From NCBI GenBank assembly GCA_016718205.1, contig JADKEB010000014.1, positions 1 through 64,000 of the forward strand: a DNA stretch of 64,000 nt, read 5' to 3'. This document shows, one piece after another, positions 16,665 through 26,500 of this stretch (the stretch's first letter is position 1; the number at the start of each line of letters is the position of its first letter). This DNA comes from Saprospiraceae bacterium. GTDB taxonomy: Bacteria > Bacteroidota > Bacteroidia > Chitinophagales > Saprospiraceae. Below the pieces are notes generated by a model. The model was not told the DNA's origin. It did no database searches and worked only from the letters and a program-made list of their open reading frames with translations. Both the position numbers and the translations under genes were made by a program.

Positions 16665-17909
16665 ATGAACACATTTATGAATATCACAAAAAATTTTGTG
16701 ATAGTGTGTTTTCTTAACTTAGTATCGATAACGGCATTTACAAAATCCCCCAATAATGCTGAAATCATCACAAGATTAGAAAGTCTCAACACTATCATAG
16801 ACATGCGCATCACTGAAGAAGTGTTGACTCAAGTCAACTATTCTGTAGAAAAATGGAGATATGACAGCCAGGTTATACTTGGAAGGTCATCTATGTATTT
16901 TCCAGTGATAGAAAACATACTGAGAGAGAAAAATCTACCTGAAGATCTCAAATACATTGCTGTCATTGAATCAGCCTTATTGCCCAGAGCCAAATCAAGA
17001 CAAGGGGCGTCAGGAATGTGGCAATTTATGGAAGGAACTGCCGAGATGTATGGACTTAATATTACCAGACATATCGATGAAAGGAGAGATATTATAAAGT
17101 CCACTGAAAAAGCCACTGATTATCTTCAATTATTGTATGAAACGTATGGCAGCTGGACATTAGCATTAGCTGCATACAACTGTGGTACCGGACGGGTCAA
17201 TAAAGCCATAAAAAAAACAGGAGGAAGCAAAAATTATTGGACAGTTGCAGAACACCTCCCTACTGAAACCAAAAAATACATTCCAAGATTTATCGCGGCT
17301 ATGTATTTGTTGAACTACTACTATCATCATGATCTTAATCCCATCCAGGTTTCCGATGAACTCAGGTATACTTTTACAGTTAAAATTTTTAAAAAAACTG
17401 ATTTAAAGCAGCTAAGTGAAGACCTGGAGTTAGACTATAACCTGATTCAGATGCTCAATCCGATTTACGTAAAAGACCACATACCAGCTCCTGATGAAGA
17501 CAAATATTATACTTTGACTTTACCTGACCATAAAATGTTGACCTACTTTGAAAGGTATAAATCCTCCGGTGACTTAGTGTACAATCCACTGGCACAAAAA
17601 AGACCAGATCTTGTCTCGACTGGAATTGAAATTGTCACTCCAAGGCCTCCATCAGATTATATTACATTTCTTACCAAGGAAATATTTATGACCCGTGACA
17701 ATCTAAAAGATAGTAGTATCTACAAACATCTCCCAAAAGGAGTGCTACCTGGCCGAGAAAAGCTTAAGCTCTATCAGTTGGGCAAAAAAGAATCCCTTGC
17801 TGATGTTGCAGAAACTAATAACATTCCGCTTGCAGATCTCATAAGTATCAATAATATAGATGAATCTAAAGGAATTGCACCTGGAAGTATCATCATTCTG
17901 ACAAGATAA
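16665..17909 (+). CDS. MltD-like membrane-bound lytic murein transglycosylase with LysM
   Basis: The enzyme cleaves peptidoglycan glycan strands to 1,6-anhydro ends in the periplasm. A signal sequence (residues 1-26) precedes the SLT domain: LPEDLKYIAVIESALLPRAKS with catalytic Glu102, GASGMWQFMEGTAEMYGL, and LALAAYNCGTGRVNKAI. Next comes a degenerate LysM-like segment (FTVKIFKKTDLKQLSEDL). At the C terminus is a clear LysM domain (KLYQLGKKESLADVAETNNI ending in GSIIILTR) for binding the murein. At 414 residues it is the usual size for Bacteroidota members. A strong terminator follows at 17953. It is a single-gene unit. Confidence 0.92.
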   Translation: MNTFMNITKNFVIVCFLNLVSITAFTKSPNNAEIITRLESLNTIIDMRITEEVLTQVNYSVEKWRYDSQVILGRSSMYFPVIENILREKNLPEDLKYIAVIESALLPRAKSRQGASGMWQFMEGTAEMYGLNITRHIDERRDIIKSTEKATDYLQLLYETYGSWTLALAAYNCGTGRVNKAIKKTGGSKNYWTVAEHLPTETKKYIPRFIAAMYLLNYYYHHDLNPIQVSDELRYTFTVKIFKKTDLKQLSEDLELDYNLIQMLNPIYVKDHIPAPDEDKYYTLTLPDHKMLTYFERYKSSGDLVYNPLAQKRPDLVSTGIEIVTPRPPSDYITFLTKEIFMTRDNLKDSSIYKHLPKGVLPGREKLKLYQLGKKESLADVAETNNIPLADLISINNIDESKGIAPGSIIILTR

Positions 17910-17952
17910 TAGCTTAGGGAAAATAAACTATTGAAGAATAGTCATAAAAAAT

Positions 17953-17986
17953 GGATTGTACTTAAAATAGTGCAATCCTTTTTTTT
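17953..17986 (+). terminator. Rho-independent terminator after the lytic transglycosylase gene
   Basis: GGATTGTAC (17953-17961) pairs with GTGCAATCC (17970-17978), with one G-T pair. The loop is 8 nt and eight T follow. Confidence 0.85.
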
Positions 17987-18088
17987 GTACTTAAGAGGAT
18001 AATACAAACTTTTACTTCGTATTTACCCAAAATCATCAAGATGGTTAATTAAGCCAATTTTAGATGACCAGTTAATTTTGAGTATATA

Positions 18089-18472
18089 TTATTCATCATC
18101 AGCTTCTGCTGTCAATTCCTTCTCAATGTCTTCCATGAAAACGTACTCTATGGCTTCTTCAGAAGTAGGAATAATGGTAAGTATAGATTCAAGCCTGGAT
18201 ATTTCTATAAGTTTTTTAACAGCCGGATGGTTGGCTCCCGTCAATACAAAACAACCATAATCTTTCCATAACCGATTTGCTGTCAGAATGGCACTTAAGC
18301 CTGACGAATCGACATACTTAACATCTGATAAATCCAAAATCAAATTTCTCACACCTTCATTACTGAAAAACACAAATTCTGACTTTAAATCAGGCGCAAG
18401 GATCGAATTAAGATTTTCTTCGTGCAGTTTTATTATAGAGTACCGCTCTGTTTTATCTAATGTAAACTTCAT
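18089..18472 (-). CDS. STAS-domain anti-anti-sigma-like protein
   Basis: The 127-residue protein is a single STAS domain, the fold of SpoIIAA/RsbV anti-sigma factor antagonists. The phospho-acceptor motif is visible as VKYVDSSGLSAIL (D55-S56-S57-G58), in which the first serine after Asp is normally the one phosphorylated by a partner kinase. It is followed by an acidic tail (EKELTAEADDE). No HPK-type anti-sigma kinase or phosphatase gene is next to it. Such orphan STAS proteins are common in Bacteroidota and their partners are usually encoded elsewhere. It is transcribed from a TAnnTTTG promoter at 18589 with a leader of about 105 nt. Confidence 0.88.
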   Translation of the reverse strand: MKFTLDKTERYSIIKLHEENLNSILAPDLKSEFVFFSNEGVRNLILDLSDVKYVDSSGLSAILTANRLWKDYGCFVLTGANHPAVKKLIEISRLESILTIIPTSEEAIEYVFMEDIEKELTAEADDE

Positions 18473-18948
18473 GTTTGTTTAATTATTAAAAATTTGTCCT
18501 ATCTCACCAACAATATAGTACCCCACTTTTAATCATTCTCCTTTTCATTTTGTGGAGCTTGAATGAGGGTTTCGTCAGTGATGGGGTGCAAAGGTAGCAC
18601 ATTTCACAAAAAATATTTCAATTATATCTTTGAAAATAACAATCTCTTTATTTTTGTACAGAATCTAAAAATTATATTACAAATAATAATAATGTTTAAA
18701 AGTGTTTATTACATTTGTGTTAAATACAAAAGAGCAGTAAAAGATATAATTTATTGAAATGACGGTCAGTGTTTTTAATTTGTAATTTAACTTGTAAGGA
18801 TATAATTTAAATTTCCAAACGGTTAATGAATGGTTAAAAACAATGATTTAGGTAATTTTTTATCATTTAATTTGTATAAATATTTAAATTTACAATTAAT
18901 TTGATAATTTTGAATTCTATGTCGTTTAGATAAGGCCATATTATGAAG
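18473..18948. other. Intergenic stretch, long AT-rich leader region
   Basis: This is roughly 475 bp of very AT-rich DNA between the divergent STAS and clpC genes. It holds the STAS promoter. The short plus-strand frame at 18563-18757 (Phe, Ile and Lys-rich) is not credible. No structured RNA was recognised. Confidence 0.5.
18589..18596 (-). promoter_or_regulatory. Bacteroidota -7 promoter box for the STAS gene
   Basis: On the minus strand the box reads TACCTTTG, about 117 nt from the start codon at 18472. Confidence 0.5.
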
Positions 18949-19018
18949 TCCTTCCTTTTAAAGGGAAGGATTTAGGATGGGTAAAAACAAGTAAAAATAC
19001 TTAGCTAACCGACATTGA
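18949..19018 (+). repeat. Dispersed intergenic repeat (second copy)
   Basis: CTTCC-TTTTAAAG-GGAAGG forms a small hairpin, followed by TTTAGGATGGGTAAAAAC and TTAGCTAACCGACATTGAT. The same series occurs at 4500-4618, where a 46-bp GC-rich palindrome interrupts the hairpin loop. It lies about 130 bp before the clpC start. Confidence 0.5.
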
Positions 19019-19151
19019 TTTTGATTTTGTATGCCATTATAGCAGAAATAAAATTGTGGCACGAAATTGTTAATCTAGAAATCGGAGAGAACATGGAAGC
19101 TTATATTTTGTTAGACCATGTTCAAAATTAAAAATGAAATACAATAGATAA

Positions 19152-21707
19152 ATGCATAACAGAAAATTTTCGCCAAAAGTAAAAAAAATCATACAGCTTA
19201 GTCGCGAAGAAGCCATTAGGCTGGGTCATGATTTTATTGGTACTGAACATTTTTTATTAGGAATGCTCCAGGAAAAAGACAGTCTCCCTGTGAAAGTACT
19301 TGATTCTCTCGAAGTTAATCTGGATGAGCTTAAACACAAAATTGAACTCACTCAAACACTCAGGTCTGCAGATGAGCCGGCATACAATTTCGGAAGTATC
19401 CCTTTGAATAAACATGCTGAAAAAGTACTGAAGGTCACTTCCCTTGAAGCAAAAGTTTTCAGGAGTGATGAAATAAAGCCAGAACACCTTATGCTTTCTA
19501 TATTAAAACATGATGAAAACATAGCCAACAGGATCTTGTCGGACTTTAATGTGGATTATGAAGCATTCAAAGCAGAACTCGAATACGTAAGACAAGAACT
19601 TGAAGGTCATGCACCTGATTTTATGGGGCAGACACCATCTGATTCTGATTTGCCAATAGATGATGATGATGCCGGAGATCAGTACAGTTCAACACGAAAG
19701 ACTACAGGAAAATCAAGAACTCCTGTTTTAGATAATTTTGGCAGAGATGTCTCCAGGCTTGCCGAAGAAGGAAAACTTGATCCCATCATAGGTAGGGATG
19801 TCGAGATCGAAAGAGTATCTCAAATCCTATCCAGAAGAAAAAAGAACAACCCGATCCTCATAGGTGAGCCCGGCGTAGGAAAAACAGCCATAGTTGAAGG
19901 CCTCGCACTAAGAATCATTCAAAGAAAGGTTTCCAGAACACTTTTCAACAAACGTGTGGTCATGCTGGATTTGGCAGCTCTTGTTGCCGGAACTAAATAC
20001 AGAGGCCAGTTTGAAGAACGTATGAAAGCCATCATGACAGAGCTTGAAAAAGCCCGAGATATCATCCTATTCATTGATGAAATTCATACTATTGTAGGAG
20101 CAGGAGGTGCTACAGGATCATTGGATGCGTCCAACATCTTCAAACCTGCACTCGCAAGAGGCGAATTACAATGTATTGGCGCTTCCACGCTCGACGAATA
20201 CAGACAATATATAGAAAAAGATGGTGCATTAGACAGAAGGTTCCAAAAAGTGATGGTCGATCCACCGTCTCCTGAAGAGACTATTCATATTTTACACAAT
20301 ATAAAAGCAAAATACGAAGAATTCCACAACGTAACCTATTCTGATGAAGCTGTAGTTGCTTGCGTAAAATTGAGTGAAAGGTATATATCTGACAGATTTT
20401 TCCCGGATAAAGCTATTGACGTGATGGATGAAGTCGGTGCAAGAACTCACCTGAAAAACATACATGTACCAAAATACATTGAAGATCTCGAAAAAGAGAT
20501 CGAGTTAGTAAAAGAACAAAAAAACCTTGCTGTAAAAAGCCAGCAATATGAACGTGCCGCAGATCTCAGGGATCAGGAGTCCAAACTTCTCCGTAAACTG
20601 GAACAAAATAAGGAAGAGTGGGAAGAAGAAGCGAAAACAAGAAGATATCCTGTCAATGAAGATGATATAGCTGAAGTAGTGTCTATGATGACAGGCATTC
20701 CTGTAAAAAGAGTTGCTCAAAGTGAGTCCCACAAGCTTGTTAAAATGACGCAAGATCTCGAAGGAATGATCATCGGTCAGAGTGAAGCAATTGTGAAAGT
20801 TACTAAAGCCATTCAAAGGAACAGAGTCGGCCTCAAAGATCCTTCTAAACCTATCGGGTCATTTATATTTTTAGGCCCGACCGGGGTTGGAAAGACAGAG
20901 TTGGCAAAAGCTCTTGCAAGATATATGTTTGATAGTGAAGATGCTTTGGTGCGGATAGATATGTCTGAGTATATGGAGAAATTTTCCATTTCGAGACTCA
21001 TAGGTGCGCCTCCGGGTTATGTCGGCTATGAAGAAGGTGGACAACTCACAGAAAAAGTGAGAAGAAAGCCATATTCAGTCATATTGCTGGATGAGATCGA
21101 AAAAGCCCACCCTGATGTGTACAATATATTGCTTCAGGTACTGGATGATGGACAATTGACTGATGGTATTGGACGCAAGGTAGATTTTAAGAATACTCTC
21201 ATCATCATGACTTCCAATATTGGTGTCAGACAATTGAAAGACTTTGGCCAGGGACTTGGGTTTGCAACTTCTTCACGGCAAGAGGCTTCAGAAGAAAACA
21301 CCAAAGCCATCATACAGGGTGCCTTGAAAAAAACATTTTCACCTGAATTTCTCAATAGAATCGACGATATAGTCATATTCAACAGTTTGGATCAAGACCA
21401 TATTTTTAAGATTATTGACATCAATCTTAAGCATTTGTTCAAGCGCATGAACAATCTTGAATTTGAACTGACAATGACAGACGAAGCTAAGAGTTTTGTT
21501 GCAGAAAAAGGGTATGACCCGCAGTTTGGGGCACGGCCACTCAACAGAGCTATTCAAAAGTATGTTGAGGATCCGTTAGCAGAATTTATTCTGAATGAAA
21601 ATCCTGAAAAAGGCACTAAGTTGATAGCCGATTTAAATGATGATAAATCCGGCTTAATTGTGATGTTGCATTCAGAAGCAAATACAACGGAAGACATAAA
21701 AGAGTAA
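19152..21707 (+). CDS. clpC: ATP-dependent Clp protease ATPase subunit ClpC
   Basis: This is a hexameric unfoldase that feeds substrates to ClpP or disaggregates proteins. The 851 residues show a ClpN domain with two repeats (1-150), a linker rich in Asp, AAA1 (Walker A GEPGVGKTA near 240, Walker B ILFIDEIHT), a middle region with UVR-type QQYERAADLRDQESKL near 463, and AAA2 (LGPTGVGKTELAKALA near 575, VILLDEIEKAHPDV). The short middle domain with a UVR motif marks ClpC and not ClpB. The C-terminal D2-small domain is complete. clpP and the mcsAB/ctsR genes are not adjacent. The downstream DNA carries a palindromic repeat like the one behind dnaK. Confidence 0.93.
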   Translation: MHNRKFSPKVKKIIQLSREEAIRLGHDFIGTEHFLLGMLQEKDSLPVKVLDSLEVNLDELKHKIELTQTLRSADEPAYNFGSIPLNKHAEKVLKVTSLEAKVFRSDEIKPEHLMLSILKHDENIANRILSDFNVDYEAFKAELEYVRQELEGHAPDFMGQTPSDSDLPIDDDDAGDQYSSTRKTTGKSRTPVLDNFGRDVSRLAEEGKLDPIIGRDVEIERVSQILSRRKKNNPILIGEPGVGKTAIVEGLALRIIQRKVSRTLFNKRVVMLDLAALVAGTKYRGQFEERMKAIMTELEKARDIILFIDEIHTIVGAGGATGSLDASNIFKPALARGELQCIGASTLDEYRQYIEKDGALDRRFQKVMVDPPSPEETIHILHNIKAKYEEFHNVTYSDEAVVACVKLSERYISDRFFPDKAIDVMDEVGARTHLKNIHVPKYIEDLEKEIELVKEQKNLAVKSQQYERAADLRDQESKLLRKLEQNKEEWEEEAKTRRYPVNEDDIAEVVSMMTGIPVKRVAQSESHKLVKMTQDLEGMIIGQSEAIVKVTKAIQRNRVGLKDPSKPIGSFIFLGPTGVGKTELAKALARYMFDSEDALVRIDMSEYMEKFSISRLIGAPPGYVGYEEGGQLTEKVRRKPYSVILLDEIEKAHPDVYNILLQVLDDGQLTDGIGRKVDFKNTLIIMTSNIGVRQLKDFGQGLGFATSSRQEASEENTKAIIQGALKKTFSPEFLNRIDDIVIFNSLDQDHIFKIIDINLKHLFKRMNNLEFELTMTDEAKSFVAEKGYDPQFGARPLNRAIQKYVEDPLAEFILNENPEKGTKLIADLNDDKSGLIVMLHSEANTTEDIKE

Positions 21708-21727
21708 GAAAGTATTTTCATTGACAT

Positions 21728-21893
21728 AAGGCTCTGTTAATAAATAAATGGTGCAGAATTGGGGAAGTTAATTTGTTCTTTTTCAAGGCGTAAATGAGGC
21801 GAATAGCCTTAGTTATTTAACGATTTTACAACGCAGAAAAAGAGCAAAAGAACGAGACAAAATGTATCAGTTATTTTTTAACAGAGTCTAAGC
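21728..21893 (+). repeat. MITE-like palindrome behind clpC
   Basis: The ends GGCTCTGTTAATAAATAA and TTATTTTTTAACAGAGTC are imperfect inverted repeats. The inner part (21777-21850) has TTTTTCAAGGCG, GAATAGCCTTAGTTATT and ACAACGCAGAAAAAGAG, the blocks shared with 7831-7905 and 1405-1482. The whole 166 bp can fold into one long hairpin. Its origin as a small non-autonomous element is inference. Confidence 0.5.
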
Positions 21894-22116
21894 CTATGCC
21901 GACGATCATTTTTTTTTGAGTAAAGAAGATGATTCTCATATCTTTATCAGAAAAAAAAAATAAGTCTTCATCATAAAGACGATTAATGCCTTTAAAGACA
22001 AGCTTCGCTTCGTCCTTACTCAAAATCAAAATGTTGGTTAAGACATTTTTATAAAACCAATTTATTTTGAGTAGAAAAGAAAGTGAAATATTCTGTCAAA
22101 GAAATATTTTAATTTA

Positions 22117-22124
22117 TATATTTG
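22117..22124 (+). promoter_or_regulatory. Bacteroidota -7 promoter box for infC
   Basis: TATATTTG matches TAnnTTTG 27 nt before the TTG start codon of infC, giving infC its own promoter and a short leader. Confidence 0.6.
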
Positions 22125-22151
22125 CATTTTTAAAACAAAAACGAAAAACAT

Positions 22152-22742
22152 TTGGCTAAAGGACGAGTACAACCCCAAGCAAAAGTACAGGATGATAAGT
22201 ATAATTACAGACTGAACCGCGAAATCAATGCTCCAAGAATAAGATTAGTTGGTGAAAATTTTGATGAAGTCAGCGAAGTGGCTAAAAAAGCTATAGAGAC
22301 AGGTATCTATAATACCTATCATGTACTACAATGGGCTGAAGAACTGGAAATGGACCTTGTAGAAATAAGCCCAAATGCTGATCCACCTGTATGCAAAATC
22401 ATAGATTATAAAAAATTCATCTATGACCGTAAAAAGAAAGAAAAAGAACTAAAAGCCAAAACTGCCAAAACAGTCATTAAGGAAATCAGGTTTGGACCAA
22501 ATACTGATGACCATGACTTCGGATTTAAAGTCAAGCACGCTATCAAGTTTCTCGAAGATGGTGATAAAATAAAAGCTTACGTCCAATTCAAAGGAAGAGC
22601 CATCGTTTTTAAAGATAGAGGTGAGTTGATTTTATTGAGATTTCTTAAAGAGCTCGAAGAGATAGGTGCTGCTGAAGAGTTACCAAAACTCGAAGGGAAA
22701 AGAATGATTGTCATGATCTCACCAAAGAAGAAGAAGGTATAA
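22152..22742 (+). CDS. infC: Translation initiation factor IF-3, with TTG start codon
   Basis: The protein binds the 30S subunit and controls start-codon and initiator-tRNA fidelity. The 196-residue product is full length. The N-terminal domain holds YRLNREINAPRIRLVGENF; the linker has DYKKFIYDRKKKEKELKAK; the C-terminal domain starts at VIKEIRFGPNTDDHDFGFK and ends in IVMISPKKKK. The only start codon fitting the N terminus is TTG. The next ATG is about 70 residues downstream, inside the N-terminal domain. Rare start codons are known for infC (AUU in E. coli), where they allow IF-3 to repress its own translation. Unlike the usual infC-rpmI-rplT order, no ribosomal protein gene follows; the next gene is on the other strand. 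Confidence 0.95.
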   Translation: MAKGRVQPQAKVQDDKYNYRLNREINAPRIRLVGENFDEVSEVAKKAIETGIYNTYHVLQWAEELEMDLVEISPNADPPVCKIIDYKKFIYDRKKKEKELKAKTAKTVIKEIRFGPNTDDHDFGFKVKHAIKFLEDGDKIKAYVQFKGRAIVFKDRGELILLRFLKELEEIGAAEELPKLEGKRMIVMISPKKKKV

Positions 22743-22793
22743 TCAATTTTCAGATTTTTATTTACTGTACTTCCGTTTATTAAAAGTAGCGGG

Positions 22794-23315
22794 CTATTTT
22801 AATTTCAACATCATCAGTATATCTGTCTGAGCATCATTACCTAGCATAAATAGGTGGGTATCGTAAGCAGTAAATCCGTTTTTACTGTAAAATCTTATGG
22901 CTCTGTGATTGTTTTCCCAAACACCTAACCAGATATGATCGGCATTTCTTTCTTTTGCCAATTCTATACTAAGGTTGATTAGTTTTTGAGCCACCTGCTT
23001 TCCATAAAATGCTTTCAACACATAAATCCTCTCCAATTCAACCGAAACAATCCCGATCTCAGGATGGTGCCGGCTTTGAAAGTTGAGTTTTATATATCCT
23101 ATGATCTTGTCTCTTTCTTTACAGATGTAAAATTCAGAATTAGGGTCTTGTACCTCTGATTGAAGTTTTTCCAGTGACATGTTTTCATCAATATATTTGG
23201 ACATATTCTCTACAGAATTTGCATCTGAAAAGGCTTCAGTAAAAGTTTGAATGGCAATATTTCTCAAATCATCAATGAGTTCAGCCTTTACTTTTTCTAT
23301 ATAAACATCATCCAT
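22794..23315 (-). CDS. GNAT family N-acetyltransferase
   Basis: This is a small acetyl-CoA dependent transferase. Family motifs are visible in order: YICKERDKIIGYIKLNF (strands 2-3), VELERIYVLKAFYGKQVAQKLI (strand 4 and the acetyl-CoA pyrophosphate loop, with the usual Q/R-x-x-G-x-A glycine partly replaced), and HIWLGVWENNHRAIRFYSKNGF (motif B). It most resembles PaiA/spermidine-type acetyltransferases, but the substrate is not predictable. A longer frame reaches 23381. The ATG at 23315 (MDDVYIEKV) fits the fold best. The gene is convergent with infC. Confidence 0.85.
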   Translation of the reverse strand: MDDVYIEKVKAELIDDLRNIAIQTFTEAFSDANSVENMSKYIDENMSLEKLQSEVQDPNSEFYICKERDKIIGYIKLNFQSRHHPEIGIVSVELERIYVLKAFYGKQVAQKLINLSIELAKERNADHIWLGVWENNHRAIRFYSKNGFTAYDTHLFMLGNDAQTDILMMLKLK

Positions 23316-23503
23316 ACATTGTTTTAAAAGAGATGAGTATAAAATCATTTTATAACATATTAGACAAAAGTCAGCTTTCAAAATTACAAATTATCATAAT
23401 TATGCATAATTATGTAATTTTTTTCTTAAAAATATTATAAAACATAGCTACAATATGATATTTTTCAGTCTTATATTGTTATAGAACAAAAGAATACTTG
23501 AAA

Positions 23504-26500
23504 ATGAAAAAGTTAATTATTTTATTAATTCTGATCATTTCAGTTTTTACTGAAAATTATGGACAATATTTTGGAAGAAACAAGCCAAGGTACAGAACCT
23601 TCGACTTCAAAGTGGTAGAAACGCCACATTATAAAATCCACCACTACATGAAAAATCCCGAGATGGTGGATTATCTTGCCAAAGTATCTGAACAGTGGTA
23701 TGACAATCATAAAAAAATTTTCGGCAAAGATATTCTCTTTAAAAATCCCATCATTTTTTATAATAATCATGCGGAATTTCAGCAGACAAATACCATAGGC
23801 GGTGATATAGGCATAGGCACAGGTGGCGTGACCGAGGCACTAAAAAACAGAGTAGTGATGCCTCTCACATTTTCTCTGCAGACTACACATCATGTATTAG
23901 TTCACGAGTTAGTACACGCATTTCAGTTCAATAATATACTCAACGGAGATTCTACTGCTATGCAAAATCTGGCTAATACTCCTCTGTGGATGATAGAAGG
24001 CATGGCTGAGTATTTTTCGATAGGCAAAAAAGATCCATTTACAGCCATGTGGATGCGGGACGCCATTATCAATAAAAACCTGCCGGAAATCAGTAAAATG
24101 AACAATTTTAAGTACTTCCCTTACAGGTATGGACATTCATTGTTGGCATTTTTGGGTGGATATTTTGGAGATGACAAGCTCAACAGAATGTTTGAAAGCA
24201 CAGCAAAATATGGATTGGAACTTGGATTTATTGATGCATTCGGGACGGACACTAAAACTATCAGCACCATGTGGCATGCTGCCTTGAATACTCAATACAA
24301 ACCTGTCCTAGATGGTCGTAAAGAAAAACCACGAGGTAAAAAACTCATTTCTGAAGACAATGCAGGAAGAATGAATTTGTCACCCGCATTGAGCCCAAAT
24401 GGAAAGTATGTGATATTCCTTTCTGAAAAGGATGTTTTCAATACTGACCTTTATCTTGCTGATGCCACAAAGGGCAAAATACTCAACAAGGTAACAAGTC
24501 TCTCTCAGTCAGGAGACCTCGATTATATCAATGCATTGGAGTCATCCGGTGCCTGGTCGCCAAATGGTAAGGATTTTGCCTTCATTGGGATTAAAAAAGG
24601 AAAAAATGTATTGGTCATCAAGGATGCTGACACTGGTAAAACGCTAAAAACTATCAATGTTTCCAATCTTGATGCCTTTGTCAATCCTGTATATCATCCA
24701 AATGGCAAAGAAGTTGTAGTCACAGGTATGATGGAAGGCCAACCTGATCTCTATGTTATCAACATCCAATCTCAGAAAGCTACCAGAATTACCAACGATA
24801 TCTATAGTGAGAACATGGCTTCCTTTTCTTCTGATGGAAGTAAACTCATATTCAGTTACGATAAGAATAGTATCGTCAACGGCAGATACCGAGGTAAGTA
24901 TACATACGACATTGCAGAAATGGATTATCCAGGCGGAACCATTAAAATATACGATTTCTTCAATGGTGCAGACAATATTAATCCTGTCTTTGACCATCAG
25001 GACAACTTCTATTTTGTAAGTGACCGGGATGGCATGCGCAATCTGTACAAATATGACAGATCAGGAGCTAAAGTATATCAAATGACGGATCTTCTGACAG
25101 GAATCAGTGGTATCAGTGGTATATCACCAGCCATCACAGCCAGTTCAAAAAAGGACAGGGTACTTTATACTCACTATTTTGATAGCAAATACACGATATA
25201 TGAATCATCATCTGATGAACTGTTGAATAAAGAAATAACTGATACCCGCACTATAGATCAAACATTGGGAATGCTCCCGGTCTCAGGGGTACAAAGCAAA
25301 GACATCGTAGATAATAGCTTTTCTAAGGCTGACAATGATCTTAAAAAAATCAATCCAAGCACTAAAAACGTAGCTTATAGTCCAAATTTCAAATTGGATT
25401 ATATCGGTGGTGGTGCTGGTATCGGTACCGGCGTCAATAACAATAATTTCAGGAATGCTACCGGCCTTCAGGGAGGTATTGATATGTTGTTCGGAGATTT
25501 GTTGGGCAATCAACAACTGTACTCACAAGTCGCCCTGAATGGCGAAATTCTGGATATGGGTGGTATCGTCAGTTATATCAACAGAAAAAATCAATTGGCT
25601 TGGGGCGTAGGATTAAGCCATGTCCCTCTCAGAACGGGATATCAGGATTATTCACAATCCAGCATAGATGATGGCAGGGGCAATACATTTCCCGCTCTTA
25701 AAGCAACCACCAACCTGATTAGAATTTTCGATCAGGGATTAAATGTTTTTGCCCATTATCCTTTTTCGACGACCTTACGTCTCGAAGGTGGTGTTGCCGG
25801 TACATATCGAAGCTTCAGATGGGATGAATACAATGATTATTATATCGGCGACCAATTCAGGGGATATCAGTTGGCAGCTTCTGACCGAATGCGCATACCT
25901 ACAGAAGATGCATTGATCCTGGACCAATTTTATACCATTAGAAAAGGAACAGGAGGAAATGCCAATGTAGCTTTTGTAGGCGATAATTCCTATTTTGGAC
26001 TTACGGCACCCCTTGCAGGACATAGGTTCAGGGCCAGTGTTGAGCAGTATTTTGGAAATGACAACTATACCGGATTACTCCTTGACGGCCGTAAGTACTT
26101 TTGGATGAAACCGATCAGCATAGCTGTCAGGAGCACTAATTATCTAAGATGGGAGAAAGTCACCAATAGTGTATATCCGCTGTTTCTTGGCAATATGGGT
26201 TTTGTAAGGGGTTTGGGCTCTATACTCAATAATGATATAGAATCTCTTGGCCTTACATTCAGTCAATTAGTAGGCTCAAAGATGGCTTTGGGTAGTGTTG
26301 AAGTGAGATTACCATTTACCGGTCCGAAAAGGCTAGCATTGATTCCTTCATCCTTTTTGTTAACTGATCTGAACGTCTTTGTTGATGGTGGTGTGGTATT
26401 TGATAGCTTTAATGACTTTTCAGAAGGAAAACCGTACGATTTTATATCCAGAGATGAAAATGGCAACATCATCCTTGACCCGTCAGGAAGACCATTCTAC

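Noticed and set aside
18563..18757. 64-codon plus-strand frame between the STAS gene and clpC
   Set aside because: It is made of AT-rich codons only and overlaps the STAS promoter.
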